Source of the DNA: Epiperipatus broadwayi | Taxonomy: Eukaryota; Onychophora; Udeonychophora; Euonychophora; Peripatidae | NCBI GenBank assembly: GCA_028023455.1 | Contig: JAQFVV010006271.1 | Location: 5,603,048-5,667,047 of the forward strand | DNA: 64,000 bases | Direction: 5' to 3' | In this document: piece by piece, positions 1 to 10,495 of the stretch | Layout: every line of letters begins with the position of its first letter | Position numbering within the stretch: position 1 is the first letter of the stretch | Made by a program: the position numbers and the translations under genes | The notes under the pieces: model-generated | What the model saw: only the letters and a program-made list of their open reading frames with translations | What the model was told of the DNA's origin: nothing | Databases searched by the model: none

Positions 1-690
1 ATTTTCAAAAAATAATTCAAGAGTTATCAGATGAATGTAAGAAAGTAGACCTAAAGTAATGTTCAATGGATTCACTCAGAATAAAAAACAAAGTTTGATG
101 ATCATGAATTTTGAAAAGTTATTAACTGAATATAGCTAAATCAGATTAGTAATACAACTTGATGGATTAATTTTGGTACAAATAATTTAAAATTAAAAAA
201 ACATATATGCCTATTTGTTAAAAAGAATATTTTAATAAATGTAGTTGGCTAGTTCTTACTTATGAATCTGAAAGTTCAACACTTAATAGAATAGTTATGC
301 AAAGACTTCAGGTCATTTAATGAATATTGAGATATGTATTTTAAAAATAACTAAAAGAGATTAGATACAAAATACATGGATGAGATAACAAACAGGTATC
401 ACTGATATCACATAATAATCAAGTGACGAAATAGTAGTTATTATCACTAATATCATTGGAAAAATTAAGAGGTTTGGAGCAGAACTGGACATACTGCTAT
501 ATGAACAGCTGAAGTTTTAAATTTGATTTCAAGGGATTGTAAAAGACCTAGAAAAAACCACATGTGAAATAGATGGATGGATTGAAAAAGTTTTTTGAAG
601 TAATGTGGACAAAAGATACAGTGAATTAGAGAATCTGCATTAAATTTGAAGACCCTCATCCTATAGCAGATGGATAATAGTTGGAAATGA
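1..690 (+). mobile_element. RTE-type LINE, 3' fragment (decayed)
   Basis: No reading frame survives. The DNA aligns by eye, in order, with the 3' part of the better preserved RTE copies at 19320-20030 (+) and 50171-50830 (-). Shared landmarks are the 'aatgttcaatggatt' block, the 'aacaaacaggtatcactgatatca' region, and the closing stretch that in the better copies encodes a W-x-GHIAR...RW...ILNWIPRD type C-terminus. It ends near 'accctcatcc..agcagatgg', as the other copies do. The 5' end is cut by the window edge. Many small indels and stops show it is old and dead. Confidence 0.8.
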
Positions 691-2147
691 TTATAATAAT
701 TATATGGGTGTATATACCCTCATGGTGTAGTGATAGTGCATCCATTTGTTATCTATAAGATCTAGTTTCAAATTCAAGCAAGAAATTTAGTAAATAAACT
801 TTAAGTTCTTATCAGTCTTATGACAATTTTTCTGATAGATAGTAATGCCTAACCCAAGAAATTATGCTATAATGGTCATCAAGAAGGTGCCTATCTGTTC
901 TTAGCTCAAAGAGAAAATAAAGAATGAAACTGTTCCAAGATATTCAATCAAAAAGTTAAAATGCATGATGACTAATGTCTTATCTTTCACTGATCCTATC
1001 CAATTGATTATTTAAAAGCTATTGTTTAATATGAGTATCTAACTGCTTTTTTGTTAAAGTAAATGATAAAAAGCAGCAAAAACCTCATCAACTATCCATT
1101 GATTTGCCTGATAAATAATGTTATTTTTTACTGCAAAGAATTGCTGATGCTAACTTTACTGTGCATTGGGCTATTTAAAGATGTTTATTTACTTTCGAAA
1201 AATATGAGTTTTTCTTTATTTACTATGTTTTTGCCAAAACATTCTGTGACAAAAGTAATAATAAATCATAACCAAAGTATTTTCTACTGCACTAAATAAT
1301 AATAAATTTCTGCAATAGAACATCCTAATATAAAGAACTCATTAATGTTTATAATGTACTGTGATTTTAAATATTCAGATGATGCTAAAATTATCCTGAG
1401 AAGGCGGAGTTCTTAAGATATGCAATTATATTAATAACACACATGAATCCATTTTTAAATGGATGTAATACTCAACATCATAAGTTTTAATTAAATACTA
1501 CTGAAATCTTATTTGTATAAAAGAATTGCATTATCAAATAACTTATCGACTTACCTAAAGTTAATCAAATTGGTAAGATTAATCTTTAGCGAGTAAAATT
1601 CATAATTTAAAGAAGGATGTTGTCGTTTTGCATATACGATCATTATTAATGTGTTGTGTAAATATCTAAACTCATAAAAATAATTTTATTACTTTATAGA
1701 TATTTGTTTCCTTTGTAAATGCTTTTTGCTCCCACCACTGTATAAAATATCACTTCACAATAAATACTTGTGCTTTAACATAATTTAGAATAATATTGAC
1801 ATCCGCTAAAAGTTAGTTAAATAAAATATAATTATTATTCTAAGATTATGAAAAGGTTATTAACGCAAGCTAAAGTTTTACCTTCGAATTGCATGTATGT
1901 ATGGACAATTCTCCGCTCGAAAGTAGGCTAAATTAGGCAACATAATATAATACTGAAGTTAAGTAATCAAAGTTATGCAGTCTCTGTTCTACATAGTTTG
2001 GTGTGGTGATAAAATAGCAGGCCCTGGAACCCAAGCCATATATAACCGACTATCTTCCGTGCAATAGATCATTCGGGCTATTTATTTATCATTATTTATT
2101 TAACAATCATTGTTGGTAGTAATACCACTAGATTTTACTATTGAACA

Positions 2148-2220
2148 GTCTTGCGGTATAATGGCAAAGACATCTACCTTTTAAGCCCATGGTTTAAGGT
2201 TTAAATCTAGTTTGCAAACT
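2148..2220 (+). repeat. tRNA-derived SINE remnant (Gly/Glu-like head)
   Basis: An A-box-like stretch (GCGGTATAATGGCAAAGAC) resembles the D-arm of tRNA-Gly/Glu. It is followed about 45 nt later by a B-box-like GGTTTAAATC, a decayed form of GGTTCGAATC. No complete cloverleaf with paired acceptor arms could be drawn, so this is more likely a SINE head or tRNA pseudogene than a working tRNA. Confidence 0.45.
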
Positions 2221-2662
2221 TTTACATTTTATTCAATTTTTATGTTAAGTTTGGGGACTTATTTTTGTTCAAGTTATGGCCTATAATGAAATCATATAGC
2301 AATCTACTTCTTATTAGCAAAGATTATCTTGTTACTTTTAATTAGGGGATAAAATAAGAAAGGAAATACTTCCTAATATAGACAACTCCTGAATAATGAT
2401 TGGCTATTAGAATAACATTGTCCTCCAGTAAGCTGGCTAAAGATTTTTTTTTAATATTTAAAAACTACAAAAAAAAATTTAATAAATTGTATACAACATT
2501 AAGACAATTGCATTTAAAATGGTTTTATTCTTTTATTTGTCAATATGAATAAGAATCGACTCTGTTTAATTTACAATGCACTTCAACTACCCATATATCT
2601 TTCCAAATGTATTTTTTTGTTGTTTTCAAATTGTTTACTTTAATTATCTTTTTTCTTACTAA

Positions 2663-2748
2663 ATTTTCAATATATATTCTTACGTTTTTGCATCATAATT
2701 AGTAATTTTCAATATATCTTCCTACTTTTTCGCATCATAATTAGTAAT
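2663..2748 (+). repeat. Two-copy tandem duplication, ~43-bp unit
   Basis: A unit starting TTTTCAATATAT and ending GCATCATAATTAGTAATT occurs twice back to back with a few substitutions. It is a local duplication with no other context. Confidence 0.8.
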
Positions 2749-3350
2749 TATTTCAGGATCGCTAATTTATTCTATTTATTCTATTTCAGCCAATGTAATT
2801 TTGAGTACTAAAGAGATACAAGTAATAGTAACTATATTTTCAAGATAAGTATTTGGATAATGGTCTACATTAGTAAGAATACTGGACTCTTTCCACTTAA
2901 CAACTATTATTTATTGATTACTCAAATTCATAATAGATAGCTCTGGAATAGAATAATATTATAAATTATTCTTTCTAAAGATGAACAGAAAGCAAAGACG
3001 ATTGTGTAGTATTCTGCTAATATTAGTAATAAAATCAAATACAACACATGACCTTCAACTTATGCAGTACTTTATAGGTGCAAAATATTTTTTATTTTGC
3101 TGATTCCATCAGTTGTAAACCTGAATAATCAATAGATACTAGACAATAGTACTTATGAAATCTAGTATCTCTATATCCATATCTCCAGACTATTTTGGGG
3201 GCTTTTTAATGAGATGCTTGGACATGGATTCTATGATGACCAGAAACTAAAAACTAATCTGCTATATAGATAAGATGGTATTGAATTCATCACTCCTGAT
3301 TGTTCAACTTATCATTGATGATAGCAATGGTGTAAAAATCGTACTCACAT

Positions 3351-4383
3351 TGAAACAGTAGGATTCTAATTCAAATCTTAAGTTTCACCTTTTTCTATCG
3401 TCTCTCACCCACCACCTTATCCTACCCAAATTTAAACTTTTTGGTATCGAATTGTGTGTGTAGTAATATTAAAAATGTATAAATATCTGTAAAATTCACC
3501 ATAAACACACACACGTTTCGATAACAAATTTAAAGCAATAAATAAAAATAATTGATATAATTTAATTTCTTTTTTAGTTATATAATTTTAAATAACTTTA
3601 ACTATTTATTTTAATGCTTTTTCTTAAAAAAATCAACCATTTATTTTAAATTATAAATGTTCTTTAGTTTATTGCTATTTCTTAAAATCGTGTTTTAAAT
3701 AATTTTGGAGATTAGATTGTAATTTAAAGAAAAGTAAAAATAATTGTATATTTCCTTTTGTACTTGAAATTTTGCAAGTAATGGTTGGTGAGAGATAATA
3801 GATCAATTAATTAGAAAATTCCCTAAAAGCTTTAATTACGAAAATGTTAAAAGGTAAAATAAACCTAAACAATAGGAATGTAGCTTTCTGGATTAATTAA
3901 ATTTATAAAATGCATTGATTCTCCTCGGGCAAATGAATGGATCTAAAAATAAAATAGAATAAAAATTTAAAAGATAAGATAAAGAAAGGGGGACATTTTG
4001 GATTTCTAAGAACTTTTTAGTTAGACTTTGTCTGTGCTCTTGCTTGGTTGAGAGAATCCAAATCTTAAAATTAATTCGTCCACTACAAGATGATCGAGTA
4101 GGATGCGCCCAGACTATTCTTCCCCCAGAGATGGTCAGTGATGTGCCTGAACCTCCACATGTGCCCTTCACCAACTAAACCAAGAGGATCTGCTGCCCAA
4201 ACAATTGGAAAGCTGCTGCTGCTATTGAAATGAATCAATAACCTGAGTGCTGGAAAGAACTGCTACTGTTTGAACTCATAAACAATCTGCTACTGACCAT
4301 GAAATCTGAAAGCTTCTTATAAAACAGGTACCTGTACCCAAGGCCATCTAGAGTAGTCTAATTATTAGTCAAGCTATAGCTCA
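3351..4383 (+). mobile_element. Giant-LTR family 2, U3-side fragment
   Basis: This begins with TGAAACAGTAGGATTC and runs colinearly with 38144-39112 through shared blocks: 'GTTTCACCTTTTTCT', 'CTTTTTGGTATCGAATTG', 'GAAAGCTGCTGCTGCT' and 'CTTCTTATAAAACAGGTACC'. Its first ~50 bp also resemble the start of the larger LTRs at 4623 and 10496, so the families are related. A TATAAAA box lies at 4318-4324 and homology stops about 60 bp later, so only the U3 part and a little R remain. The minus-strand open frame at 3893-4174 is non-coding LTR. Confidence 0.8.
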
Positions 4384-4622
4384 CTCTCTGCTCTATTGAT
4401 ATCTGTAATCAGCTTAAATAATCAGTGATTATTAGTTGGTAATTCATTTAAATTCACATTTCCAGATTGATTTTTGACTTTAGCTTTTATCAATAAAAAC
4501 TTTAAACTCAAGGCCAAGATTGTTGCAAATATCATTTAAGCTTAGTAAAAATGGTTCTAAAGTAGAAACCTGCTTTTTCAAATATATCGTATAAGCCAAG
4601 GAATCAAATATTATATTGATAC
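4384..4622. other. Short spacer between two LTR sequences
   Basis: About 240 bp separates the family-2 LTR fragment from the family-1 5' LTR. No gene or repeat partner was recognised. The last bases before the LTR are GATAC, and no matching target-site duplicate follows the 3' LTR. Confidence 0.5.
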
Positions 4623-7538
4623 TGAAACAGGAAGATTGCTCTGCAAGTCTTTGTTTCACCTTTCTCTTACATTTCACCTACCCTTATACCTAAATTCGAA
4701 TCCCAAATCGTTCATAGTGTGTCTGTACAGCCATTTATATACTAAAAATCCAGCCTAAAATAAACCACGTAGGCATTATTACTCGTGGAGTCCAATTTTC
4801 AACCCTTTATTTTTATTGATATATAAATGTCAAGTATGTGCATGTTTACATATTCATTTAAAAGGTTATATAGGTAAAACTACACACAGACTACGATGAT
4901 AACTGTTCAATATTAATATCAATCATTGGAATTATATTATTGGATTGTGGTTGTTGAGTTCATTTATTTTAAAAATATTGTGTTGCAATATTTATTTTTT
5001 ATTGTTGTGTTGCAATATTTATTTTTTATTGTAGGTAAAATAATAATTATTAAAAGTAGTTTATAAACGGATTCATGCAATTACAATCTAAATGTGAAAT
5101 AATTTAATATTTTTCTAAAATTATAAAGTTCCTGCCATTGAAAATTATATAAATATAAAATAAGGCTAGGTTGAGAATATAATAGATTTAAAGTAAAACA
5201 TTTTGGATTATAAATTCACACTTCGTAGGTCTACTTAGGAATTTCCAATTAGCAAAAGTCTTCAACAGAATGAAATAAATGTTTTAATCTTCTTTCAATC
5301 TGAGCATTTACTGGAATTTATAATTGTAAACTAAAAAAAAACCTTAAAATGGATTCCTTCTGATGTTCAGATAAGAAATAACTAATTGATAAGAATGCAA
5401 AAGGTTAAAGGTTTGTCATGCCCCAAGGCAGGTTCTTTTATAAGATAAGCAGTATATATTGAATGTTTTTTCTTTTGTTTGAGGGAAGGGAAGAAACAAA
5501 AAGCTGATTCTGATTTTGATGCTGTTTTTCTGCTGTTTGATTTTGCGTTTTGATTTTATTTTCTGAGGTTATAAATTTTTTTTTATTCTGAGAATTCGGA
5601 CTCTGAACTATTATTTTCGGAATGCTGATCCTGATGTTTTGCTGACCAACCATCCGTGACTTAAATAATCTGCTTTCAAGAAAATGTACAAAATGCTGAC
5701 CTATCATAGAACCGCCAATATGACTGAGTAGAGTCGGCACCGTGGCTATTTTCCTTTCGGAAATAGCTGGCCACTGCCGATGTACCATCTGACACCTCGC
5801 CAATATGCCTTAAGGAACCACCTATGCTGCTGCAAACAGAGACTGAATTAACATGCTGCTAAATCTTATCCACTCCTGAAATGTGCTCCAGCTTCAACCA
5901 CCCAAGCAACTGAAAGGTAACAAAATTAACCCAAGAGCTCTTGTGATCTAAAACCCGCTATAGCAAAACAAACTCCTTTTTTTTTCTCGCCACACTTATT
6001 ATCATGTATGTTTTAAAATGTATATTTAAATTTATTGCTCGATCTAAACCTTGGGTTAATATCAAATTTAAATTGTTTTATTTGCGTATTTTATGGGCTT
6101 GCATAGTATCGACCGAGCGAAGCAAATTTTAATTAATGATACTCCCCATTCCTTATAAAGAATGTAATTTTACATTCATGAGTCCCTCCCTTAAATGAGT
6201 TTTAGTAAGCCGCTCGTTCGATGACTATATTATTTTCTTTATAATACCTAGATTTGATTCATAATCTTCCAGGTTGTATGCAAAGTGTGGGAATAACTAT
6301 TGGAAGATGTGGGAGGGCGTGGGTTAATTACATTTTACTTAAATTCTCGCACTCACACCGTCCTTTTAATGTTAAACCCCATTATTTGTTTTAAGTATTT
6401 CTATTGTTATTCTGAGTTTGGGAGAGTGTAGACGCTTTTCATCAATGCAGTGAATTGCTTAAGTGCCCAATCTGTCATTATGTCTCCTTTTTTGAATCGA
6501 TTATATATATATATTAGTGTTGCTGGCAAGGGTATTCGATGTTGAGATCACTTTGTTCTTTAAAAGGGCTTTAAACGGCCAAGTCCGTTTCCCCTTTACT
6601 TCTTCCTGCAGTTTCCAGTCAATGTGTGTACCAGAGCGTCACACCTGGGGATGCTGACGCAGTTCTTTGCAGCCATATGCTAGCATACTCTGATCTTTAG
6701 GGCTATGGCCGAGACCAATGTGGGGTGCAACATATGCGTCTGATTTTATGATTTATTTCTTTATTGTCATCACAAAGTTCCTGTAGTTTAAATGGACTAC
6801 CACCCTCCATCGTTTCCTAAACCTTGCAAGTACCACTGAATCCCTTTTTAAGTACTTTAAGATAAGATCATACTCACACATATATTTCCGCACTAAGCAA
6901 GTCGCTGCTGCCAAGCTCATTGGAGCCGCTCTGCATTTCTTCTGAAGTCAGCCTTTATCGTAAAACTATTTAATATCTTTTATTATGAATAATTCCAGTA
7001 CTCTTATTCTTGAGCTTCGCATGTATTCAAGGTTTAGTAAGGCACATTCGTAAGCGATAATTGACCCAGGTTATAGATTAATGAGTAAAATGATTTAATC
7101 AATTGTAGTTAACTATTTGATGCCACTATTTAATAAATAAATAGTGCCAGAAATCATATTTAGCCACTTAATAAATCATGTTAATTTAATCAATTCTTTA
7201 CGTTAGTGTTTATTTTCTGATTCATCTCATTGTCTCGTATTGTCTGGATTATACACGTATCTATTAAGACTTTCCAAATGCTAGCTGTTAATTTATCTAT
7301 AAATCTCACATAGTCTCTTCTCTCTCTCTGACCACCGCGGCCTGAAAAGATGTTGCTATTGTGATGGCGGGTTCGGGCTCCATCGTATTTGGTTGCACAG
7401 TCGATCTGCTATATTCGAATCCGGTATGACAGGCCCTGAACCCACTTGTGGTGCTGCTTTTCGAGTGTGGTGGAGAAACTGTGCAACTTGTTTATGAAAT
7501 GTGCGAATTCTGACCATTACATAGTAAATTTTTTTTGA
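4623..7538 (+). repeat. 5' LTR of giant-LTR element (2.9 kb)
   Basis: It matches 10496-13374 along its whole length with only scattered substitutions and short indels. One clear difference is a 28-bp tandem duplication (TTGTGTTGCAATATTTATTT...) near 4978-5033, which is single in the other copy. A TATAAG box lies at 5439-5444, about 815 bp in, so the R-U5 part is roughly 2.1 kb, which is unusually long. Minus-strand frames at 5438-5803 and 7356-7631 are shadows, reproduced with indels in the other LTR. AATAAA-like signals occur around 7130-7180. Confidence 0.92.
5439..5444 (+). promoter_or_regulatory. Putative TATA box in 5' LTR
   Basis: TATAAG lies in a locally GC-richer setting (CCCCAAGGCAGGTTCTTTTATAAG). 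It is conserved in the second LTR at 11287-11292. The diverged family-2 LTRs carry TATAAAA at the equivalent place (4318 and 39051), which supports a promoter role over chance AT content. Confidence 0.55.
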
Positions 7539-7541
7539 GAC

Positions 7542-7559
7542 TGGCGCCTTAGCGTGGAC
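7542..7559 (+). other. Putative primer-binding site (PBS)
   Basis: TGGCGCCTTAGCGTGGAC lies 3 nt after the end of the 5' LTR and is absent after the 3' LTR. TGG complements a tRNA CCA end. The first seven bases match the common tRNA-Lys PBS, but the remainder matches only in part, so I cannot name the primer tRNA. The implied tRNA has a G discriminator base. Confidence 0.6.
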
Positions 7560-8886
7560 CAACGAGATAAACACCCACATTCCCTGAGTAAATTTTTTTT
7601 TCCCACTGTTGATATATATTATATTAGACATGCAAATCCCTTATAGTTGATATTCATTAATGTGTGCTTTATATCATATAAAATAATAGTGTAATTATTT
7701 AAATCTAAACCCCGTAATGTTTTTCCAAGTCCCGTGAGTAATTTTACTCTTAATAAGGATTAATTGTATATATTTAAGACTTCCTTGAAAATGCAAAAAT
7801 GTGTATATATGTTTTGTTTGACTCGGGCGTTTGAATATTAGTTAAAGATAGACAAACCGTTAAACTTGCTGTAGTGCATTGCGAGCTGATCATGAGTTAT
7901 TACTGAACAATTGAAAGTCATGCTATCATAATGTTTATTATTTAAGAATTTAAAATCACGCTATAAATATGGCGTTGAATATCTAATGGTTATTCCAAAT
8001 GAATATTGTGACAAAATATATGTTGTAAAAGTTTTTTTTTTTCTCTTTTGTCTTTTCCTCCGTGAAATAAGTTTGAGCTCGAGATGCAATACAGTGAGAA
8101 TACTTCCGTATGATATAGCCTAGACAAATAGGCGACCTTACAATGTAATAAATACGCCCGTAGTTAAACGAAAGAAAAATTTTTCTTTGCAAGGCTAAAT
8201 ATATATTACAGTCCGTATTTTATTTGAACTGATGACATGGCGCCCCAGGATAGTCTCTATAAATGAAACTATTTCTAAAATAAATTTTTGTCATCAGTTT
8301 AAAAATTTTATTGATGTAAAGCTTAAATGTATATATTATTTTGAGAATCAAAATGCGTTATAAATGTGTTACCAGACAGTCAGACGTGAAGGGATCGGGA
8401 GATAAACAATTGTCCTAAAAATAAATGATCGTAAAAATATTTTGTTTTATATATTTGTATATATGACTTATATAGATGCGCGTTTTGTTTTAAATGAGGG
8501 AAAATAAGATAAATATGCCCGGATCTAGCGAACATTATATAGATAAGAGTAGGAGATTGGAGAAATTAGATTCAAGTAATAACAAAATAAGCAGCATATT
8601 AAATATATTTTCTTTAGATATTAGGACTAAAATAAGAATTAGTTTGCAGCAGATGGAAAACTTTATATGATATAAATTTTATGACAGCAAAAGTTAGTTA
8701 AGGCATTGGTGATATAAGAAGCAGCAAATAGGCCAAAAGACCAGAAGGGAAATAGCCGATTAGCCATTAGTATAGAAAAATAAAAAGTAAACCACACAAA
8801 ATCCTGAATCCAAATTAATCAATATTTTGTAGTAAGTAATTTAAAATTAAATCGTAGAAACCATCATCAGTAGAGACAAAACAAAT
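7560..8886 (+). other. Untranslated leader of the giant-LTR element
   Basis: About 1.3 kb lies between the PBS and the first gag codon. It has no long open frame on either strand; the 69-codon minus frame at 7983-8192 has no motif. It probably carries leader and packaging functions, as in other LTR elements, but no specific structure was identified. Confidence 0.5.
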
Positions 8887-10093
8887 ATGGAAGACCATCA
8901 ATACGACCACGGACCAGATGTAAACTCAGCCGAAATTGCGGAATCTCCACCAGCAATAATAAAGCCCGAACAGAGATCTGGAATCGGAAATTTTGAAATT
9001 GCATACCTGATAGATATGTTTAAGAAGAGTGAAGAACGAGCAAGGAAATGGGAGGAGGAAGAACGAAAAAGAGACCAGGAATATCAAGGATTGGTTGAAG
9101 AGGTTTTAAAAGAAATGAGATATAAAAAGGGAACAAGCAGCCCTTGCACTCTGGGTAAAACAGTACAACCAAAAACACGGGAATCCAGAGCCAAACCCTA
9201 ATGATCCAAAATCATCTAAGGAAGTAAAAGTGGAAGAAGATGATTCAAAAAGAAAAATGATAGGAGAACCAACAGACTTAAACCCTATAGCTGTATCGAT
9301 TGATGATCCGGGAAACCAAATAGAACGGCCCATTAATATCCAGATGAGAAAAGATGACACGGACCAAGATGCCAAGACCGCCATATGCAAAAATGATAAT
9401 ATATGATCAACCCAGACCAGCAGCAATAGTACCATCTATGCGGACATTAGCAGTAGTTGCAAAATTATACCACTTGACATAGGTATTCAAACTCAGCTAG
9501 CCAAAATGGTAACCGTTAAAATCTTTTGCGGTGATATTGGAGAAAATCCCCACCCGCATTTAAACAGTTTAAAGGATTTTTTTTACTTCTATAGAACTAG
9601 CCCACATGAACAGATTACAATAGCCAGTCACTACTTACATAATTATGCAAAGGTTTGGTGGACTATGTTAACAACCAAACCCGAAGACTGTACAGCCTAC
9701 ACCAAAATCCTTTTAAAGTATTACTGGAGTGACGACTGGCAAAGTAAAATATTAAATGCAGTCAGCCAAGAACAATATGGGACCATAAAGGAAACTCACA
9801 CTCAATTCGTTATACGGCAAACCAATCGTTTGAAAACATTAAATGCCTTCGCATTTTCTGATGCCCATATCATCAGCACCATCCAACAAAATATGCTGAT
9901 AGCCATCCAGCAATTGATGATAGGGAGCAGAATTAGAAACATTGAGGAGATGGCCGAATTTCTGACCATGCTCGATTTTACCACTCGGGCCAAAGAGCCC
10001 CCTGACAAAATTAACAAAACTAACAACCCAAGACAGCCGCCATTTAATAACCGAGCCAACCATCACCCACCAGACCCAGGAGCATATTAAATG
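8887..10093 (+). pseudogene. Retrotransposon Gag, frameshifted
   Basis: A roughly 400-codon gag lies in three pieces. The first frame runs 8887-9201 and includes a charged helical segment (KKSEERARKWEEEERKRDQE). The reading then moves to a second frame near 9126-9134 (at AAAAAGGG), which runs to an in-frame TGA at 9404-9406 and continues 9407-10090 in the same frame. The last part (ORF 9506-10090) has the retroelement-Gag capsid pattern: LNSLKDFFYFYRTSP, then AKVWWTML, then a conserved KYYWSDDW block. No CCHC zinc knuckle is visible; the C-terminus is proline/asparagine-rich. I infer a Ty3-like capsid gene disabled by one indel and one stop. The shift might be programmed, but the stop argues for decay. 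Confidence 0.8.
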
Positions 10094-10495
10094 AAGAAAC
10101 TCATGGACATGGACCTGAATTTGGATGTGACAAAAACAACAATGTTTTTTTTCTCTCTGTAAGATTTAGAAGTTAGGTAGTTTCAATGTTATCCGTGCAT
10201 AAGTTAGTGATTAGTTTACCAAAATATTTGTGAGAGTTAAAACCCTAGTAAAAAAAATAGGAAAAAAAAAATTTTGATCTGGGTATATATCTGTATATAT
10301 TTGTATCTTTGAATTTATCCCCTCATTTAAAAAAGGAAAAAAAAAACAAAGATGTATTGTTACCTTATATTTTTTTAGATTTCTGTTGGGCTGGCATGGC
10401 TAGTCAATATTATTTGTTTGTCAAAGAGATTCCTTGGTAGAACTTTATGTAAGACCTTTTTTTTTTTTAATTTTTTTTTCATAACTAAGGGAATG
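10094..10495 (+). other. 3' internal region and polypurine tract
   Basis: About 400 bp of T-rich, gene-free sequence follows gag, where pol would be expected in an autonomous element. It ends with AAGGGAA (10487-10493), a short purine tract 2 nt before the 3' LTR and the best candidate for plus-strand priming. Confidence 0.55.

Larger units (their letters stand above)
691..3350. other. Unassigned AT-rich sequence
   Basis: I see no gene in this stretch. Open frames are short and AT-driven. It holds a tRNA-like SINE remnant (2148-2220) and a small tandem duplication (2663-2748), listed separately. The frame at 1063-1299 (+) has low-complexity composition and no motif, so I do not call it. Confidence 0.6.

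Noticed and set aside
7356-7631. Antisense frame at LTR ends, also seen at 13027-13353 and 40461-40781
   Set aside because: Similar peptides arise because the LTR DNA is homologous. Frames differ by indels and no family motif is present, so I treat it as non-coding.
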